Source: Thioalkalivibrio paradoxus ARh 1
GTDB taxonomy: Bacteria > Pseudomonadota > Gammaproteobacteria > Ectothiorhodospirales > Ectothiorhodospiraceae
NCBI RefSeq assembly: GCF_000227685.2
Contig: NZ_CP007029.1
Span: 3,322,501 to 3,386,500, forward strand
DNA length: 64,000 nt
Direction of reading: 5' to 3'
The notes under the pieces are model-generated. The model had not been told where the DNA came from and did not search any database. It saw only the letters and a list, made by a program, of their open reading frames with translations. A program made the position numbers and the translations under genes. The stretch's first letter is position 1; every line of letters starts with the position of its first letter. Positions 35,667 to 50,162 of the stretch are shown in pieces.

Positions 35667-36263
35667 GTGACGGCTCCCGACGGCGAATCCGGAACGCTGG
35701 TTTCGACCGACGTCGGTGCGATCGCCCGCATCGTGCGGGCAGGCGGCGTGATCGCCTACCCTACCGAAGCGGTATTCGGCCTCGGCTGCCGCCCTGCCGA
35801 CACGGCGGCCTGCGAACGTGTACTGGCGATCAAGGGTCGCGACGCCGGGAAGGGGCTGATCGTGATCACCGACGACCTCGCGCGAATCGCGCACTGGCTG
35901 GAGCCGCTGCCGCAGGCGCAACAGGCGCGGGCCGAGGCGACCTGGCCCGGACCGCATACCTGGCTGTGGCCGGCGCACGCGAGTTGCCCGCCATGGCTGC
36001 GCGGCGCACATACGCGCCTCGCGGTGCGGGTTACCGCCCACGCCGGTGTCCGGGCCCTCTGCGCGGCCTCGGACTCGGCCCTGGTCTCGACCAGCGCGAA
36101 CCGCTCGGGCGAACCGCCGTGCCGCGATAGCGCTGACGTCCGGGCCCGGTTCGACGGGCAGATCGACGGCATTCTGGACCTGCCCTGCGGGGGCGCCAGC
36201 GAGCCCAGCAGCATCCGCGACATCGTCACCGGCGCCTGGCTGCGGGGCGGCCCGACCGCTTGA
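35667..36263 (+). CDS. tsaC: Threonylcarbamoyl-AMP synthase (TsaC/YrdC)
   Basis: 198 residues. It makes threonylcarbamoyl-adenylate for the t6A modification of ANN-decoding tRNAs. Family motifs: GGVIAYPTEAVFGLGC, IKGRDAGKGLIVI, SCPPWLRGAHTRLAVRV and STSANRSGEPPC. The length is that of a single YrdC domain without the Sua5 extension. The GTG start at 35667 is 21 bases after topA. A Lys-rich tail end of topA and this gene are likely cotranscribed. Confidence 0.95.
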   Translation: MTAPDGESGTLVSTDVGAIARIVRAGGVIAYPTEAVFGLGCRPADTAACERVLAIKGRDAGKGLIVITDDLARIAHWLEPLPQAQQARAEATWPGPHTWLWPAHASCPPWLRGAHTRLAVRVTAHAGVRALCAASDSALVSTSANRSGEPPCRDSADVRARFDGQIDGILDLPCGGASEPSSIRDIVTGAWLRGGPTA

Positions 36264-36461
36264 CGGCCACCGTAGAGGCAGACCGGGAACCGACGGCACT
36301 CGCTCGCTGCCAGCCTTGTTTCGCTTCACCCCTGAGTTAGGTCCGGGCATACTGCGCACCGCGCGCGAGCGCCGGGATTCGCGGCGATAGCATCGGCACG
36401 GGTTCCTCTGCCGCCAGGGGCAACAGCGCGGGGACCCTCGTCCAGGGCAGTGCCGGGGTGA

Positions 36462-39300
<2,839 letters not shown>

Positions 39301-39370
39301 ACGGAATTCAGGTTTCGTTCAATCTCGTTGTCTACTCTTTAACCCATTGCATCCCGTCGAGGGCCTTCCC

Positions 39371-40033
39371 ATGCGCAAACTGCTTATGCTCACGTCCGTA
39401 GGCCTTCTGGCTTTCGCGACCGGCTGCACCACCATCGATCCGTATACCGGCGAGGAACGGGTATCCCGCACGACCATCGGCGCCGGCATCGGCGCGGCCG
39501 CGGGCGCGGTGCTCGGCAGCGTGACCAGCAGCCGCAACCGCACCGAACGTGCAATGATCGGCGCCGGCATCGGCGCACTCGCCGGCGGCGCGATCGGCAA
39601 CTACATGGACCGCCAGGAAGAGGAACTGCGGCAGCAGCTGCAAGGGACCGGCGTCAGCGTGACCCGCGTCGGCGACAACCTGGTTCTGAACATGCCGGGC
39701 CACATCACCTTCGACGTGGACCGCACCGAGATCAAGCCCGAGTTCCAGTCGGTGCTGGACTCGGTAGTCCTGGTACTCAATCGCTACGAGCAGACCGGTA
39801 TCGAAGTCGCCGGACATACCGACAGTACCGGACGGGTCGAGTACAACATGGACCTGTCCGAACGGCGCGCCCGCAGCGTGGCGCATGCGCTGATCACTCG
39901 TGGAGTCAACCAGGTACGGGTCGCGACGATCGGGTTCGGACCGCACCAGCCGATCGCGAGCAACGAAACCGCCGAGGGCCGCACCCAGAACCGCCGGGTC
40001 GAGCTGACGCTGTTCCCGCTGACCGCAGGGTGA
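39371..40033 (+). CDS. OmpA-family outer-membrane lipoprotein (YiaD-like)
   Basis: 220 residues. Lipoprotein signal ending FATGC (Cys19), a glycine-zipper segment (about 36-77: TTIGAGIGAAAGAVLGS, then MIGAGIGALAGGAIGN) that may insert in the membrane, and a C-terminal OmpA peptidoglycan-binding domain (VAGHTDSTGRVEYNMDLSERR, NRRVELTLFP). It tethers the outer membrane to the wall. It stands alone between aroE and ubiA. Confidence 0.92.
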   Translation: MRKLLMLTSVGLLAFATGCTTIDPYTGEERVSRTTIGAGIGAAAGAVLGSVTSSRNRTERAMIGAGIGALAGGAIGNYMDRQEEELRQQLQGTGVSVTRVGDNLVLNMPGHITFDVDRTEIKPEFQSVLDSVVLVLNRYEQTGIEVAGHTDSTGRVEYNMDLSERRARSVAHALITRGVNQVRVATIGFGPHQPIASNETAEGRTQNRRVELTLFPLTAG

Positions 40034-40126
40034 GCCCACTGAGCGCTGGCGGGCCACGGCGCGCAGCAGGGTTCTTGCAACGCTGCCGTTGACACCCAGC
40101 GGTCACCCTGCAAGAGGAACGGGCAA

Positions 40127-40204
40127 GCCACGGAAAGGCACGGACAGACACCGAACAGGGGGTCACCCGTCTTTTCTTCGGTGATGTCCGCGCGTTTCCG
40201 TGGC
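40127..40204. repeat. Long imperfect inverted repeat built from CACGGA-type units
   Basis: The left arm GCCACGGAAAGGCACGGACA (40127-40146) continues with gacaccgaa. The right arm (about 40175-40204) is its imperfect complement (ttcggtgatgtccgcgcgtttccgtggc). The spacer is about 20 bases. Dispersed intergenic repeats rich in CACGGA are common in such genomes. It could fold into a long hairpin ahead of ubiA. Confidence 0.7.
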
Positions 40205-40319
40205 TGCCTGTTCTCGCTGCCAATCGGCGCAATGCAGGCAAGCGGGAGAACGGGATGCAATGCGCGCTGCGCGCACGTTTCACGGTATCCTTGGGGCCCG
40301 GTTCGATAGGCCCTTTCCG

Positions 40320-41192
40320 ATGACCCTGCGCGAGCGACTGGTCGAATATGCCCGCCTGGTCCGGCTGGACCGGCCCGTAGGCATTTACCTGCTGCTGTGG
40401 CCCACCCTCTGGGCGCTGTGGATCGCGGCAGACGGCTGGCCGCCGCTGGACATCCTGCTGATTTTCGTTGCCGGGGTCACGCTGATGCGCTCCGCCGGGT
40501 GCGCGATCAACGATTTTGCCGACCGGCACATCGACGCTCATGTCGAGCGCACCCGATCGCGGCCGCTGGCTCGCGGCAGCATCCAGCCCTACGAGGCGGT
40601 CGCGGTATTCCTGGTCCTGTCGGCGATCGCGTTCGTGCTGGTGTTGCTGACCAACCCATTGACGGTCGCGTTCGCGCTGGTGGCCGTAGTACTGGCCGCT
40701 ACCTACCCGTTCATGAAGCGCTTTCACAGCCTGCCCCAGGTGCATCTCGGTGCCGCATTCGCCTGGGCGGTACCGATGGCCTTCACCGCGGTCACCAACG
40801 AACTGCCGCCACCGATCGCCTGGCTGCTGTTCGTGACCACGCTGACCTGGACCGTCGTCTACGACACGTTCTACGGTATGGTCGACCGCAAATACGACCT
40901 GGCCATCGGCGTTCGCTCGACCGCGATTCTGTTCGGCGAGCAGGATCGGCTGATCACTGGCATCCTGCAGGGCCTGGTCTGGCTCGGCCTGTACCTGGTG
41001 GGGCAGCAGGCCGGCTTCGGCGGGGTCTACCTCGGCGCGCTCGGCCTGGTCGCGCTCCTGATGTTCTACCAGCAGTTCCTGATCTTCGACCGGGAACCCG
41101 AGGCCTGCTTCCGGGCCTTTCGCAACAATCACTATCTGGGCCTGGTCGTGCTGGCCGGAATGGTCGCGGATACGCTGCTCGGCGGTGGATGA
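40320..41192 (+). CDS. ubiA: 4-hydroxybenzoate octaprenyltransferase
   Basis: 290 residues with about eight membrane helices. It prenylates 4-hydroxybenzoate in ubiquinone synthesis. The two aspartate-rich motifs are [23 protein letters not shown]-like (cut here: [15 protein letters not shown]) and [19 protein letters not shown], both intact. ATG 40320 begins the family N-terminus ([20 protein letters not shown]); the in-frame extension upstream lies in repeat-like DNA. Ubiquinone indicates an aerobic respiratory chain. Confidence 0.96.
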   Translation: MTLRERLVEYARLVRLDRPVGIYLLLWPTLWALWIAADGWPPLDILLIFVAGVTLMRSAGCAINDFADRHIDAHVERTRSRPLARGSIQPYEAVAVFLVLSAIAFVLVLLTNPLTVAFALVAVVLAATYPFMKRFHSLPQVHLGAAFAWAVPMAFTAVTNELPPPIAWLLFVTTLTWTVVYDTFYGMVDRKYDLAIGVRSTAILFGEQDRLITGILQGLVWLGLYLVGQQAGFGGVYLGALGLVALLMFYQQFLIFDREPEACFRAFRNNHYLGLVVLAGMVADTLLGGG

Positions 41193-41257
41193 CGGCTTCT
41201 TGCCGCTTCTACCCGCAACCAGGCCCGCTCCTGCACCGGGTCCCCGCTGCAGCGGGC

Positions 41258-41995
41258 TCAGGCGCGCGCCAGCGCGGCCGCGCCGACCCAGATGGCCCCG
41301 GCGCGGCGGACCTCACGAGCCAGCATCTCCAGCGTAGTGCCGGTCGTCATCACGTCGTCCACCAGCAGCACCCGCAATCCCGACAGATCCGCGTCGACCC
41401 GGAAAGCCTTGCGCAGGTTCGCGCGGCGCGCGCTGCGGCCCAGCCCCTGCTGGCTCGGGGTCGCCAGGACTCGCCGCGCGCTGCGCGTGTCGAGTTCCAG
41501 GCCGCGCGCCCGGCACAGACCACGGGCCAGGCGTTCCGCCTGGTTGAAACCGCGCCGGGCGAGACGGCCGTCGTGCAGGGGAACAGGGATGACCCGGTCG
41601 ACCGCACGGGTGGCCGCGGGATCCAGATACCGCATGAATAGACCCGCCAGCGGCCGGGCCAACTGCGGCCGGCCACCGGCCTTGTAACTCAACAGCAGGC
41701 GGTCCAGCGGCCAGGCGTAGGCGAGCGGAGCCCAGGCCGCATCGAACGCCGGCGCCGCGCGCTGGCAGGAAGGGCAAAGCCCCGCGGCCGGCAGCGGCTG
41801 GGCACAGGTCGGGCACGGCGATGCCGGTACCACCAGATCCTCGGCACAGTCGGCGCAGATGCCCATCGCCGCCGGGGCCAGACAGAGGACGCAGCGGTCC
41901 GGGACGCACCCATCCGCCAACGCGGCCGCCCAGCGGCGCAGCAAAGGGCCCAGTGCCGTCCGCAGGACGCGGGTTTCTGCGTTCGAATCGGTCAC
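41258..41995 (-). CDS. comF: ComF family phosphoribosyltransferase-like protein
   Basis: 245 residues. N-terminal zinc-ribbon-like cysteine sets (CVLCLAPAAMGICADC, then CPTCAQPLPAAGLCPSC) and a C-terminal phosphoribosyltransferase domain with the PRPP loop VLLVDDVMTTGTTLEML. ComF is needed for DNA uptake or processing in natural transformation of some species; the enzymatic substrate is unknown. It is divergent from the bio genes, the usual comF/bioB neighbourhood. Confidence 0.94.
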   Translation of the reverse strand: MTDSNAETRVLRTALGPLLRRWAAALADGCVPDRCVLCLAPAAMGICADCAEDLVVPASPCPTCAQPLPAAGLCPSCQRAAPAFDAAWAPLAYAWPLDRLLLSYKAGGRPQLARPLAGLFMRYLDPAATRAVDRVIPVPLHDGRLARRGFNQAERLARGLCRARGLELDTRSARRVLATPSQQGLGRSARRANLRKAFRVDADLSGLRVLLVDDVMTTGTTLEMLAREVRRAGAIWVGAAALARA

Positions 41996-42030
41996 GCTGC
42001 TATCATGAAATTTTTATCACCCGATAGGCA

Positions 42031-42480
42031 ATGAAGACCAAGACTGTTTCCGGGCGCTCCTGCCGGCGCGCCGCATCGGCCTTCGACTGGGGCAACCTGG
42101 TCAGCGTGTCGCTGGCCGGCGTGCCGCTGTTCCTCGTCAGCGGCGACGTGGGCATTGTGACCATCATCGCCGCGATCATGGGCATTGTGCCGCTGATCCT
42201 CTGGTTCGGCGCGTCGATGATGGTGTACGCGATGTGCCGACACCACCCGGAGGAGCGGGTTGGGCGTTTCACGCAGTGGGCTGCGTACCGCTATTATGCG
42301 CTGATGGGTTCGCTGATCGTGGTCGCCACGTTCTTCCCGCCGGACCTCAATTACTACCGTGCCTACTGGGTCGTGGCTGCGGCCATCCTGATTCCCTGGA
42401 CCCTGTATGCGCTGCACCGTATCTACCGGGAAACCTGGAACGATCTGGAGATCGAGGTGCCCGCGGAGGAGCATCACTGA
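42031..42480 (+). CDS. Small membrane protein of unknown function upstream of bioB
   Basis: 149 residues with four probable transmembrane helices (about 24-42, 44-70, 86-104 and 110-130) and a charged C-terminal tail ([16 protein letters not shown]). I do not recognise a family. Its stop codon shares one base with the bioB start (TGATG), so it is cotranscribed and translationally coupled with biotin synthase; a link to biotin or to its uptake is only inferred from that. The N-terminal 20 residues are basic. Confidence 0.7.
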   Translation: MKTKTVSGRSCRRAASAFDWGNLVSVSLAGVPLFLVSGDVGIVTIIAAIMGIVPLILWFGASMMVYAMCRHHPEERVGRFTQWAAYRYYALMGSLIVVATFFPPDLNYYRAYWVVAAAILIPWTLYALHRIYRETWNDLEIEVPAEEHH

Positions 42481-43484
42481 TGACCGGCATTCGCCACGAC
42501 TGGAGCACCGCCGAGATCGAGCAACTGCTGGATCTCCCGTTCAGCGATCTCGTGTTCCGCGCGCAGGGCGTGCACCGGGAGCATTTCGACCCTGGCCGGG
42601 TGCAGGTCAGCACGCTGCTCTCGATCAAGACCGGGGCCTGCCCCGAGGACTGCGGGTATTGCCCGCAGAGTGCGCATCACCACGTCGAGCTCGAACGCGA
42701 GCGCCTGCTGCCGGTGGACGAAGTCGCCAGCGCGGCCCGGGGCGCGCGTGAGCGTGGCGCGACCCGGTTCTGCATGGGCGCCGCCTGGCGCAACCCGACC
42801 GACCGCAACCTCGACCAGGTGATCGAGATGGTGCGGGCGGTCCGCGAGCAGGGGCTGGAGACCTGCGTGACGCTTGGCATGCTGACGCAGGCGCAGGCGC
42901 AGCGCCTCGCGGATGCGGGTCTCGACTACTACAACCACAATCTGGACACCTCGCCGGAGTTCTACGGCGAGATCATCAGCACCCGCACCTACGAAGACCG
43001 TCTGGACACATTGGAACGCGTGCGCGCGGCCGGCATCAGCGTATGCACCGGCGGCATCCTGGGCATGGGCGAATCGCGCCATGACCGCGCCCGGCTGCTG
43101 CAACAGCTGGCGAACCTGCCCAGGCATCCGGAATCGGTCCCGATCAACCAGCTGGTGCAGGTGCAGGGCACCCCGCTGTACGGCACCGACGCACTCGACC
43201 CGTTCGAGTTCGTGCGCACGGTGGCGGCCGCCCGCATCCTGATGCCGAAGTCGCATGTGCGCCTTTCCGCGGGGCGGACCGAGATGAGCGACGAGATGCA
43301 GGCGCTGTGCTTTCTTGCAGGTGCCAACTCGGTGTTCTACGGAGAACAGTTGCTGACGACCCCGAACCCGGGCATGGACCGCGATCGGACGCTGTTTCAG
43401 CGCCTGGGCATCGAGCCCGAGGCGGGGCCGGGCGAGCCCCCCGCCGCCCATCCCGAGGCGAAGCCCGAGGCACAACGAGCCTGA
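42480..43484 (+). CDS. bioB: Biotin synthase
   Basis: 334 residues, a radical-SAM enzyme inserting sulfur into dethiobiotin. The [4Fe-4S] motif is [15 protein letters not shown]; the conserved [13 protein letters not shown] and [13 protein letters not shown] blocks and the [2Fe-2S] ligand segment ([17 protein letters not shown]) follow. The C-terminal 25 residues are Pro/Glu/Ala-rich and not conserved. It is coupled to the small membrane-protein gene before it and followed by bioF 35 bases on. Confidence 0.97.
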   Translation: MTGIRHDWSTAEIEQLLDLPFSDLVFRAQGVHREHFDPGRVQVSTLLSIKTGACPEDCGYCPQSAHHHVELERERLLPVDEVASAARGARERGATRFCMGAAWRNPTDRNLDQVIEMVRAVREQGLETCVTLGMLTQAQAQRLADAGLDYYNHNLDTSPEFYGEIISTRTYEDRLDTLERVRAAGISVCTGGILGMGESRHDRARLLQQLANLPRHPESVPINQLVQVQGTPLYGTDALDPFEFVRTVAAARILMPKSHVRLSAGRTEMSDEMQALCFLAGANSVFYGEQLLTTPNPGMDRDRTLFQRLGIEPEAGPGEPPAAHPEAKPEAQRA

Positions 43485-43519
43485 ACCGCGGCGGCGGCTC
43501 AGGCACGCTGCCGGGCAAG

Positions 43520-44728
43520 ATGAGCGGCCGGATCGAATCCCGCTTGCTTGAGCGGCTCGACCGTGCCCGCGCGCGCGGGCTCTGGCGCCGCCCCCGCATC
43601 CTGGACGGGCCGCAGACTCCCGAACAGATCGTCGACGGCCGCCCGGTGCTCGCCTTTTGCTCGAACGATTATCTCGGGCTCGCCGCCGACCCCCGTGTTG
43701 CCGCGGCCGCGCGCGAAGGCCTCGAGCGTTACGGGGTCGGCGCCGGTGCGGCACATTTGGTCAACGGCCACAGCCGCGCCCATGCCGAACTCGAAGAAGC
43801 CCTGGCGGCCTTCACCGGCCGGCCGCGCGCGCTGCTGTTCTCCACTGGCTACATGGCCAACCTCGGGGTACTGCAAACCCTGATGAGCCGGCACGACACC
43901 GTCTTCGAGGACCGGCTCAACCACGCCTCCTTGATCGACGCCGCCCGGCTCGCCGGCTGCCGGACCCGCCGCTACCGCCATGCGGATGCTGCGGACCTGA
44001 CACGCCGGCTGCGGGAACCGGGAGCGGAAACCGGGCGCCTGGTGGTCACCGACGGCGTATTCTCGATGGACGGCGACCTTGCGCCACTGGCGGAACTCGC
44101 GTCTGCCGCCCGCCGCTACAACGCCTGGCTGATGGTGGACGACGCCCACGGTCTGGGCGTACTCGGCCGCGACGGCGGCGGGAGCTGCGCCTGTTTCGGC
44201 CTGGGCATGGACGACGTGCCGGTGCTGATGGGCACCTTGGGCAAGGCCTTCGGCACCGCCGGGGCCTTTGTCGCCGGCAGCGACACACTGATCGAAGCGC
44301 TGATCCAGTTCGCACGCAGCTACGTCTACACCACCGCGATGCCCCCGGCACTGGCCAGCGCAACTCTGGCCGCGGTCAGGATCGCCGCGCGCGAAACGTG
44401 GCGGCGCGAACACCTCGCGGCACTGATCGCCCGACTGGGTGCCGGCCTGGAACACATCGGCCTGCCCCGCCCGTCCAGCATGTCACCAATCCAGCCGGTC
44501 GTACTCGGCGACACCGGGCGCGCGTCCGCTGCGGCCGCCGGATTGCTCGAACACGGCCTTCTGGTACCGGCGATCCGGCCGCCGACCGTCCCGGAAGCGA
44601 CGGCCCGCCTGCGCATCACGCTCTCGGCACGCCATACCGAGGCGCAGGTCGACCGGTTGGTCGAGACCCTGGACCGAGTGCTGGCACGGGAATCGCCGGG
44701 AGCGACCGGACTTGAATCCGCAAGGTGA
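43520..44728 (+). CDS. bioF: 8-amino-7-oxononanoate synthase
   Basis: 402 residues, PLP-dependent. It joins pimeloyl thioester and alanine in biotin synthesis. Motifs: [15 protein letters not shown] near the N-terminus, [15 protein letters not shown], and the PLP lysine in [18 protein letters not shown] 43520 is the first start that fits the family. The usual next genes bioH/bioC/bioD are not here; a DsrE2-type gene follows instead. Confidence 0.96.
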   Translation: MSGRIESRLLERLDRARARGLWRRPRILDGPQTPEQIVDGRPVLAFCSNDYLGLAADPRVAAAAREGLERYGVGAGAAHLVNGHSRAHAELEEALAAFTGRPRALLFSTGYMANLGVLQTLMSRHDTVFEDRLNHASLIDAARLAGCRTRRYRHADAADLTRRLREPGAETGRLVVTDGVFSMDGDLAPLAELASAARRYNAWLMVDDAHGLGVLGRDGGGSCACFGLGMDDVPVLMGTLGKAFGTAGAFVAGSDTLIEALIQFARSYVYTTAMPPALASATLAAVRIAARETWRREHLAALIARLGAGLEHIGLPRPSSMSPIQPVVLGDTGRASAAAAGLLEHGLLVPAIRPPTVPEATARLRITLSARHTEAQVDRLVETLDRVLARESPGATGLESAR

Positions 44729-44772
44729 GAGGAGTACAGAATAGGGTTCTGCTGCAACGGAGCCCGACCTGC

Positions 44773-45234
44773 ATGCCAGGAAAGAGTATCGCGATCATCG
44801 CCACGAAGGGATCGCTGGACTGGGCCTATCCACCGTTCATCCTGGCCTCGACCGGCGCGGCGCTGGGCTACGACTGCAAGATGTTCTTCACCTTCTACGG
44901 CTTGCACCTGCTGAAGCGTAACCTGAGCCTCCGGGTCAGCCCGCTGGGCAACCCCGGCATGCCGCTGCCGCTGCCGGTGCTGCTGCAGGCCATGCCCGGC
45001 ACCCAGTACCTGGCGACCGCGATGATGAAGCGCCGGATCCGCGCCAAGGGCGTGGCCGAGATCGGCGAACTGCGCAACCTCTGCGTGGAAGCGGGAGTTC
45101 GGCTGGTCGCCTGCCAGATGACCGTCGACCTGTTCGACTGGCGGCACAGCGATTTCATCGATGGCGTGGAATACGGGGGCGCAACCACCTTCTTCGACTT
45201 CGCCGGCGAATCCGACATCTGTCTGTTCATCTGA
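44773..45234 (+). CDS. DsrE2-like sulfur-relay protein (DsrE/DsrF/DrsH family)
   Basis: 153 residues of the DsrE2 branch (IAIIATKGSLDWAYPPFILA, then FTFYGLHLLKRN, MKRRIRAKGVAEIGELRNLC and ACQMTVDLFDW with the conserved cysteine, closing GVEYGGATTFFDFA). DsrE2 proteins are membrane-associated partners of TusA and rhodanese in cytoplasmic sulfur transfer of sulfur oxidisers. Here it follows bioF directly, so it could feed sulfur for BioB or simply be carried along. ATG 44773 has GGAG ten bases upstream; a GTG inside the bioF stop (44725) is an alternative that would add 16 residues. Confidence 0.88.
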   Translation: MPGKSIAIIATKGSLDWAYPPFILASTGAALGYDCKMFFTFYGLHLLKRNLSLRVSPLGNPGMPLPLPVLLQAMPGTQYLATAMMKRRIRAKGVAEIGELRNLCVEAGVRLVACQMTVDLFDWRHSDFIDGVEYGGATTFFDFAGESDICLFI

Positions 45235-45250
45235 TGGCCCACGGGCCATC
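45233..45250. repeat. Palindrome between convergent DsrE2 and alcohol dehydrogenase genes
   Basis: GATGGCCC-ac-GGGCCATC, a perfect 8-bp stem spanning the DsrE2 stop codon region. It has no T-run, so a terminator role is uncertain. Confidence 0.5.
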
Positions 45251-45260
45251 GACGCCGGGT

Positions 45261-46463
45261 TCAGGTGGGCTCCGGACGCTGCTGGCGCATCTCCAGGATC
45301 GCGGTGATCTCGTCATCCGAGAGCCGGATCGGGTTGGTCTTCATGCTGGAACCCCGGCTGTTCGCGACGATCCGCGGATGGTCCTCCGGGCGGATCCCGT
45401 ACTGATCCAGCGTCAGCAGGTGCAGGCGCTCGGTCCAGTCCTCGAGCAGGCGCAGTAGCGCGGCACGGGCCTGACCGTCGTCCGGCATTGCCTCGCCGGT
45501 CAACAGGCGACCGACATGCGCATAGCGCGCCAGCGCCGGATGCGCAGGCTCCCTTACGCCCAGCGCCTCGATGTTCACTGCGGTTGCCGCCACCACCAGG
45601 GTTCCACAGGCGGCCCCGTGGGGAATCGGGAAAAACGCCCCCAGCGGTGCAGCCAGACCATGCACCGAACCCAGCCCCACCTGAGCCAGCGTGACCCCTG
45701 ACAGCAGCGACGCGTAGGCCATACCGGCCTGTGCCGCCGCATTCCCGGGATCCTCGTAGAGCGCAAGCAGGCTGTCGCGCGCGTGGGCCATCCCGTCGAG
45801 GGCCAGCGCATCGCAGAACGGGTTCGCACGCAGCGAAAGATACGATTCCAGCAACTGGGTCAGCGCGTCCATGCCGTTGCCGGCGATCACGCGGGGCGGG
45901 CAGGTGCTCAGGAAATCCGGATCGATCACCGCGTACTCGGCCACCAGGCGCTCGTGCCGGAACGACTTCTTGAAGCCATCGTCTCCCCCCTGGCTCAGCA
46001 CGGCATTCTTGGTGGCCTCGGAACCGGTTCCCGCAGTGGTCGGGACCGCGATGAACGGCACCGATGGCCCGTGATAGGGCCGCTCGGGTCCGACCCCTTC
46101 CAGGTGATCGAGCACCGTGTTGCCCGGGATCAGCAACCCCGCGATCGCCTTGCCGGCATCGAGCGCGCTGCCGCCTCCGATCGCGACCACCACCGAGATA
46201 TCCCGGCCACGATAGCGCTGGACCGCGGCGTCGATTTCATCCGGTGAGGGTTCGCCCGGAACCCGGTGCACCATCACGTTCAGGCCTGCACTGGAGAATC
46301 CGGTTTCGATCTCGGGCCAGAACGGACCCTCCAGCAGCGACCGCCCGCCGGTCACCAACAGCACCCGGCGCCCGAACCCGGCCGCCAGCGCCGGCAGCCG
46401 GCGCCGCACCCCGGAACCGAACTCGATGCGCGGCAACCGCGCGATGCTGAACCCGTTGATCAT
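45261..46463 (-). CDS. Iron-containing alcohol dehydrogenase
   Basis: 400 residues of the group-III (iron-dependent) alcohol dehydrogenase family. NAD-binding loop IGGGSALDAGKAIAG, the family block VPTTAGTGSEATKNAV, and metal ligands in GNGMDALTQLLESY (Asp/His region), SVHGLAAPLGAFFPIPHG (two His) and the C-terminal part. It oxidises or reduces an aliphatic alcohol or aldehyde; the substrate cannot be told. The start at 46463 follows a strong GGGAGGGG. It is transcribed alone and converges with the DsrE2 gene. Confidence 0.93.
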   Translation of the reverse strand: MINGFSIARLPRIEFGSGVRRRLPALAAGFGRRVLLVTGGRSLLEGPFWPEIETGFSSAGLNVMVHRVPGEPSPDEIDAAVQRYRGRDISVVVAIGGGSALDAGKAIAGLLIPGNTVLDHLEGVGPERPYHGPSVPFIAVPTTAGTGSEATKNAVLSQGGDDGFKKSFRHERLVAEYAVIDPDFLSTCPPRVIAGNGMDALTQLLESYLSLRANPFCDALALDGMAHARDSLLALYEDPGNAAAQAGMAYASLLSGVTLAQVGLGSVHGLAAPLGAFFPIPHGAACGTLVVAATAVNIEALGVREPAHPALARYAHVGRLLTGEAMPDDGQARAALLRLLEDWTERLHLLTLDQYGIRPEDHPRIVANSRGSSMKTNPIRLSDDEITAILEMRQQRPEPT

Positions 46464-46576
46464 ATTCCCGCCCCTCCCGAACCCTGACCGCCGCACGGCG
46501 GTCCACCACGCCTGCCCCGAATGCTAGCAGTTTCGGGAGCGGGCGCCGCGCTCCGGCAGCCGGTTCCGACAGGATG

Positions 46577-47248
46577 CTACAGCAGTCCACGCTCGGCGAA
46601 GGACACGATCCCATCGGCGACGATCACGTGGTCGAGCACACGCACATCGACCAGCCCCAGCGCCTCACTCAGGCGCCGCGTGATCGCCTCGTCGGCCCGC
46701 GAGGGCTCGGCCACCCCGGAGGGATGGTTGTGCGCCAGGATCACCGCCGCGGCATTGTGGTGCAGCACCCGGCGCACGACCTCGCGCGGATGCACGCTGG
46801 CGCCGTCGATGGTGCCGCGGAAAAGCTCCTCGAACGCGACCACCCGGTGCCGGTTGTCCAGGAACAGGCAGGCGAAGACCTCGAACGGATAGTCGCGCAA
46901 CCGGGCGGACAGGAAGGCGCGCGTCGCCGCCGGCGAGGTAATCGCATCGCCTCGCTGCAACGATTCGGCCAGGTGCCTGCGCCCCATCTCCAGCACCGCC
47001 TGAAGCTGCGCGTACTTCGCATCCCCCAACCCCCGCGCATGGCAGAAGGCGTTCTGGTCGGCCTGCAGCAGCGGCCGCAGCCCGCCGAAATGGGCCAACA
47101 GTTCGCGCGCGAGATCCACCGCGCTCTTGCCAGCAACGCCGGTGCGCAGGAAGATCGCCAGCAGTTCCGCATCGGACAGCGCTGCCGGGCCGCGCCGCAG
47201 CAGCTTTTCCCGGGGACGGTCGTCCGCCGGCCAGTCCGCAATCGACAT
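46577..47248 (-). CDS. radC: RadC family JAB-domain protein
   Basis: 223 residues, normal length. N-terminal helix-hairpin-helix region ([20 protein letters not shown]) and a C-terminal JAB/MPN metalloprotease-like domain with the metal motif [17 protein letters not shown]. Despite the old name, a DNA-repair role is not established. ATG 47248 is preceded by GGAGGTGGGA. It is divergent from coaBC, the usual neighbourhood. Confidence 0.95.
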   Translation of the reverse strand: MSIADWPADDRPREKLLRRGPAALSDAELLAIFLRTGVAGKSAVDLARELLAHFGGLRPLLQADQNAFCHARGLGDAKYAQLQAVLEMGRRHLAESLQRGDAITSPAATRAFLSARLRDYPFEVFACLFLDNRHRVVAFEELFRGTIDGASVHPREVVRRVLHHNAAAVILAHNHPSGVAEPSRADEAITRRLSEALGLVDVRVLDHVIVADGIVSFAERGLL

Positions 47249-47387
47249 TCCCACCTCCGTGTGGCCGGTTGCACAGCGCGTTTCATACCATGCCCGCCGC
47301 CGCAGGCCAAGCGCGGGCGCGCGATACCGCGGCGAACTCGACCGCACCGGATGCGGCTCGCAGAGGGGTTTGCGGTAAGCTTTGCCG

Positions 47388-48602
47388 ATGGCAAACGGGC
47401 AGACGCTGAAGATCCTGCTGGGCGTGAGCGGCGGCATCGCGGCCTACAAGGCCTGCGAGCTGGTGCGGCGGCTGCGCGATGCCGACTGCGAGGTCCGCGT
47501 GGTGATGACCCGCGCGGCCTGCGCTTTCGTGTCGCCACTGACTTTCCAGGCGTTGTCCGGCCTGCCGGTGCGCAGCGATCTGCTGGACGCCGAGGCGGAG
47601 AGCGGCATGGACCACATCGCGCTGGCGCGCTGGACCGACCGGGTCGTGATCGCACCGGCCACCGCGGACCTGATCGCGCGCATGGCCGCCGGCCTCGCCG
47701 ACGACTTGCTGACCACACTGTGCCTGGCGACCGAGGCACCGATCCTGCTGGCCCCGGCGATGAACCGGGTGATGTGGGCACACCCGGCGACGCAGGCCAA
47801 TCACCGTCTGCTGGCCGCCCGCGGTGTCCGGATGGTAGGCCCCGAACACGGCGACCAGGCCTGCGGAGAACACGGCGCCGGGCGCATGGCCGAACCCGCG
47901 GCGATCCTGCAGGCACTGCTCGATCCGCCCCCTGGACTGCTGTCAGGAAAGCGGGTGTTGATCACCGCCGGACCGACGCACGAGGCGATCGACCCGGTGC
48001 GTTTCATCGGCAACCGGAGTTCCGGGCGGATGGGCGTGGCGCTCGCCACGGCAGCGCGTGCCGCCGGCGCCCGGGTCTGCCTGGTGCACGGCCCCCTTGC
48101 GGTGCCGGTGCCCCCCGGAGTGCAGGCGGTGGCGGTGGACTCCGCCACCGCCATGCGTCGCGCGGTGTTCGACCATCTCGAGGGGGCCGATCTGTTCATT
48201 GCCGCGGCAGCCGTGGCCGACTATCGCCCGCGCGAGCCCGCGGGCCGGAAGCTGAAGAAGGATGCGCAGACGCTGACCCTGGAACTGGTGCGCAATCCGG
48301 ACATCCTCGCCGAGGTCGCCGCGCGCCAGCCGCGCCCGTTCGTGGTCGGGTTCGCGGCCGAGACCCACGACCTGCGCCGGCACGCGCGCGCAAAACTCGA
48401 GCGCAAGGGCCTCGACATGATCGCCGCCAACGATGTCTCGGCCGGCCGCGCGATCGGCACACCCGACAACGCACTGACCGTGCTCTGGCCGGGTGGCGAA
48501 CGCGAATTCGCCGGGCAGCCGAAGGAGACCCTGGCCCCGGCCCTGATCCGGCTGATCGCCGAACGCATGGCCGCAACGCCTGCGGCCACCCCATCCAGCT
48601 GA
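47388..48602 (+). CDS. coaBC: Bifunctional phosphopantothenoylcysteine decarboxylase / phosphopantothenate-cysteine ligase
   Basis: 404 residues in two domains. Residues 1-180 are the CoaC flavoprotein decarboxylase ([40 protein letters not shown]); residues about 185-400 are the CoaB ligase ([20 protein letters not shown] followed by [18 protein letters not shown], the substrate-binding KLKK). Together they make 4'-phosphopantetheine for coenzyme A. ATG 47388 is taken as start; a TTG two codons upstream is possible. dut follows 15 bases on. Confidence 0.96.
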   Translation: MANGQTLKILLGVSGGIAAYKACELVRRLRDADCEVRVVMTRAACAFVSPLTFQALSGLPVRSDLLDAEAESGMDHIALARWTDRVVIAPATADLIARMAAGLADDLLTTLCLATEAPILLAPAMNRVMWAHPATQANHRLLAARGVRMVGPEHGDQACGEHGAGRMAEPAAILQALLDPPPGLLSGKRVLITAGPTHEAIDPVRFIGNRSSGRMGVALATAARAAGARVCLVHGPLAVPVPPGVQAVAVDSATAMRRAVFDHLEGADLFIAAAAVADYRPREPAGRKLKKDAQTLTLELVRNPDILAEVAARQPRPFVVGFAAETHDLRRHARAKLERKGLDMIAANDVSAGRAIGTPDNALTVLWPGGEREFAGQPKETLAPALIRLIAERMAATPAATPSS

Positions 48603-48617
48603 CCGGGAGACCTGCCG

Positions 48618-50080
<1,463 letters not shown>

Positions 50081-50130
50081 TGGGCCATGCGGGCAGCGCC
50101 CACAGCGTGCTTCAGACCGGCATATCCCGT

Positions 50131-50162
50131 CTAGCAGCCTGTCGGACTTCTTGGGCTGCTAG
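50131..50162. repeat. Inverted repeat CTAGCAGCC...GGCTGCTAG after argB
   Basis: Nine-base perfect arms with a 14-base loop, overlapping the stop codon of the leftward DUF4124 gene. It has no T-run. The sequence resembles dispersed intergenic repeat or IS-end remnants, but that is only an impression. Confidence 0.55.
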
